A stretch of 64,000 bases of DNA, taken from NCBI RefSeq assembly GCF_033958435.1, contig NC_134152.1:15672001-15736000 (forward strand), read 5' to 3'. The notes below the pieces were generated by a model. The model had not been told where the DNA came from. It made no database searches and worked only from the letters and a program-made list of their open reading frames with translations. Positions 63,325 through 64,000 of this stretch are shown here, piece by piece. Positions within the stretch are counted from its first letter, which is position 1, and the number at the start of each line of letters is the position of its first letter. The translations under genes were made by a program, and so were the position numbers. The DNA is from Carettochelys insculpta. Its lineage: Eukaryota; Chordata; Testudines; Carettochelyidae.

Positions 63325-64000
63325 GCAATGTCTGCACTACACTAGTGAGTACTTTTTGAAATTTCAGGCCCTCTTTTGAAAGAGAACACGGAATGTCTAC
63401 ACACAGCACGCTCTTTCAAAAGGAAAAGTGAAGGAATGTGCCCCAGCTTTCGAAATCGCACTTCCTAACTGAAATAGGAAAAGTGTCCCCCCAAAAGGCT
63501 CTCTCAAAAGAAAATGCATGTAGACACTCCGCAACCTGCTCTTTCAAAAGAGCAGGTCCACCGTGGTGCCAGCCAGTTGCAATGCAGAGATGCCCAGCAC
63601 CTGCAGGGCTCTATGATCCATGCATGCAGCAGCGCTTAAAGCCTCACAGACCCAGAAACCCCATTGCAGGAAGCTGAGAGCATGCAGGCAGCTGCAATTG
63701 CATGTGATGCCCCTGCATGCCCTAGAGAGACCCCCCAGAAACTCCCGGAGTACCATGGCCACCAGCCAGGCATGTGAAGAGCCCCAAGGACCCCTTCTGA
63801 GCATGTCCAGGGCTTGCAGGAGTCCAGCCAGCTTGGCAAGAAGCAATGCCCCTCCTGGACTGAGCATGAGATCAGGGACCACCTGGGCCAGTGGCAGGAG
63901 GAGGAGGTCCTCTGAGAAATGGAGACAAAATGGTGGAATGCAGCCAATTCTTCTCAGCTGGCTGATGGCCTGTCCTCCCGGGGCCACTCTGTCTGCCCTT
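63325..64000 (+). mobile_element. PIF/Harbinger-type element with Myb/SANT-like ORF, cut by the window end
   Basis: The left end GCAATGTCTGCACTACACTA and TTTCAAAAGAGCAGG words match the MITE/Harbinger end style. From about 63850 the plus strand encodes SWTEHEIRDHLGQWQEEEVL, then AANSSQLADGL, parallel to the Myb/SANT-like relic at 50150-50680. A stop follows the EEEVL word. The strong minus-strand 147-codon frame is its shadow. Confidence 0.65.

Noticed and set aside
63544..63987. 147-codon Leu-rich minus-strand frame resembling a membrane protein
   Set aside because: It is the antisense shadow of the plus-strand Myb/SANT-like relic.

Overview
This is a vertebrate nuclear locus. Genes are split into many short exons with consensus GT/AG borders, introns are full of transposon copies, and there is one CpG-rich promoter zone. 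The repeat set (CR1 LINE fragments, Penelope-like elements, PIF/Harbinger and hAT-type DNA transposons, many terminal-inverted-repeat MITEs starting near GGCTAYGTCTACACTA) points to a non-avian reptile, most likely a turtle. That taxonomic call is an inference from repeat style, not a proven identification.

Left part (about 694-44300, minus strand): a complete and apparently intact ZC3H7A gene. Twenty-two coding exons could be placed to the base. All splice phases match and the reading frame runs 975 codons from ATG 36467 to TAA 694. The protein has an N-terminal TPR region, an acidic LD-type motif, and four successive modules that each pair a CxxC-type finger with a C-terminal zinc finger of CCCH or related type. 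Introns hold most of the transposons, including a near full-length Penelope-like element (12467-15286) with a 14-bp target duplication.

Middle (about 43540-45090): a CpG island with six ATTGG (CCAAT) boxes in about 330 bp and a perfect palindromic NRF-1-type site. It lies upstream of ZC3H7A and possibly serves a divergent transcript.

From 45500 to 56600 there is a transposon graveyard: a decayed PIF/Harbinger element with a transposase relic and a convergent Myb/SANT-like ORF, MITEs, Penelope end-only elements and hAT-like repeats.

Right part (56619 to beyond 64000, plus strand): four exons of a glycoside hydrolase family 27 gene that resembles alpha-N-acetylgalactosaminidase (NAGA) rather than GLA. 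They carry the catalytic nucleophile motif and the Ser/Ala specificity loop. The 5' signal-peptide exon was not identified and the 3' half lies outside the window. ZC3H7A and this gene are head to head. Because human NAGA lies near ZC3H7B, the ZC3H7A paralogue, the pair may be an anciently duplicated block in which this lineage kept a second NAGA-type gene.
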